Shown piece after piece: positions 19,950-20,358 of a stretch of DNA of 20,358 bases (position 1 is the first letter of the stretch; every line of letters begins with the position of its first letter). The notes under the pieces are model-generated. The model was not told where the DNA came from. It was given only the letters and a program-made list of their open reading frames with translations, and did not search any database. The position numbers and the translations under genes are program-made. Source of the DNA: a virus; the IMG/VR virus record IMGVR_UViG_3300046467_000682, positions 1-20,358 of that record. One strand, 5' to 3'.

Positions 19950-20172
19950 TTTCTTTTACTCTCTTTACTATTTTAATTCCTCGCCTAGTTAATTCGTTTC
20001 TTATTTTCTGTTTAACTTTAGGTTTAGTATTATCTTTATTTAATTCCTCAAACAATTCTTTTTGAGAAATTGCTTTAATATAATAGTGTTCAGCTTCCCA
20101 ACGATTTGTTGGTCTACCAGTTTCAGGATTCTTAATCCATCTTTTTCCACTTTCTCTTAATTTAGTTGGCAT
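19942..20172 (-). CDS. Unknown small basic phage protein
   Basis: The 76-residue Lys/Arg-rich protein opens MPTKLRESGKRWIKNPETGR, then WEAEHYYIKAISQKELFEEL and a basic end (RRGIKIVKRVKENA). The start follows an imperfect site; an ATG 5 nt upstream (20177) is in another frame. The charge suggests nucleic-acid or protein contact, but no family is recognised. It is the first gene after a terminator-like hairpin, so it should have its own promoter; none is obvious in the 51-nt gap. Confidence 0.55.
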   Translation of the reverse strand: MPTKLRESGKRWIKNPETGRPTNRWEAEHYYIKAISQKELFEELNKDNTKPKVKQKIRNELTRRGIKIVKRVKENA

Positions 20173-20180
20173 GTCATTTT

Positions 20181-20211
20181 TTCTATAGATAGAAAGGGGA
20201 ATTACTTCCCC
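20181..20211 (-). terminator. Terminator-like double hairpin
   Basis: Read leftward after the partial right-hand gene, a 7-bp stem built on GGGGAA/TTCCCC with a GTAA loop (20211-20196) is followed by TTTCTATC. A second perfect 6-bp inverted repeat, TTCTAT/ATAGAA (20181-20194), comes next and then a run of T/A. The first hairpin fits a rho-independent terminator with a poor T-tract. Confidence 0.6.
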
Positions 20212-20223
20212 TAACTAATTAGC

Positions 20224-20358
20224 TTATTCGTCAGAGTCAGTTTCTACAGCTGGTTCATCATTAACAACTGGTGCTTCAACAGCGGCCGGAGCCTCTGCAT
20301 CACCTTGTTGTTCACGAATCTCAGCTAAGAAGGTTTCTCTTAAACGACCAACCCCAGC
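20224..20358 (-). CDS. C-terminal fragment of an unknown phage gene
   Basis: Forty-four sense codons and a stop are visible: AGVGRLRETFLAEIREQQGD followed by an Ala/Pro/Val/Glu tail (EAPAAVEAPVVNDEPAVETD) and SDE. The acidic, Pro-Ala-rich end looks like a flexible tail. The gene continues past the right edge, so its product cannot be named. Its stop is followed by a terminator-like hairpin, so it ends an operon. Confidence 0.6.
   Translation of the reverse strand, partial: AGVGRLRETFLAEIREQQGDAEAPAAVEAPVVNDEPAVETDSDE

Noticed and set aside
1-20358. tRNA, CRISPR array, insertion sequence, integrase or attachment site.
   Set aside because: None was seen: no cloverleaf with TTCGA arm in gaps, no regularly spaced repeats, no transposase or recombinase motifs.

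Overview
This window looks like part of the genome of a T4-type myovirus with an AT-rich genome (roughly a third G+C by eye). The best guess is a marine phage of a SAR11/Pelagibacter-like or similar alphaproteobacterial host. The evidence is a full set of recognisable T4 core proteins, T4-style late promoters (TATAAATA), tightly overlapping genes, and host-derived accessory genes (bS21, IscU, outer-membrane barrels) of the kind seen in marine T4-like phages. The host assignment is inference.

Layout. (1) From 1 to 7178 a leftward (minus-strand) block encodes baseplate and tail structure. It begins at a divergent late promoter near 7220 and runs gp48, gp53, gp27-like hub, gp5 spike (no lysozyme domain), gp25 and gp6. 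A terminator hairpin follows, then the N-terminus of a fibre or other structural protein. (2) From 7222 to 13755 a rightward block encodes gp4 head completion, a TorF/Gcw_chp-type outer-membrane porin, an unknown marine T4-like protein, a tube/gp54-like protein, gp26 with a probable programmed -1 frameshift extension, a two-TM holin-like protein, a DUF481-like outer-membrane barrel, a minimal MscS-like protein and the gp29 tape measure. Structural genes therefore alternate with envelope-directed genes. (3) From 13756 to 13954, between convergent genes, lies a relatively G+C-rich stretch full of hairpins, with a leftward TATAAATA late promoter at one end. It encodes no convincing protein and is the best candidate for an undescribed noncoding RNA. 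(4) From 13955 to 17858 a leftward block carries replication and expression genes: gp32, an unknown Rossmann-like protein, gp59 helicase loader, a bS21 ribosomal protein, a gp33-like late-transcription co-activator behind a near-consensus sigma-70 promoter, IscU, and an MGME1/RecB-like exonuclease. (5) From 17858 to the right edge is a compact leftward run of small, mostly unrecognised genes, then a terminator-like hairpin and the C-terminus of another unknown gene.

How it works together. The left and central blocks build the baseplate, tube and head-tail joint and are probably late genes. The right block handles DNA replication and recombination and the early/middle to late switch. bS21 and IscU would act on host translation and Fe-S cluster supply. 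The two outer-membrane barrels, the MscS-like protein and the holin-like protein would change the host envelope. Several genes (gp25, iscU, gp33) have a promoter -10 element 5-6 nt before the ATG and no Shine-Dalgarno, which predicts leaderless transcripts.

I saw no tRNA, rRNA, CRISPR array, insertion sequence or integrase. Everything is read from sequence by eye, and no database search was run.
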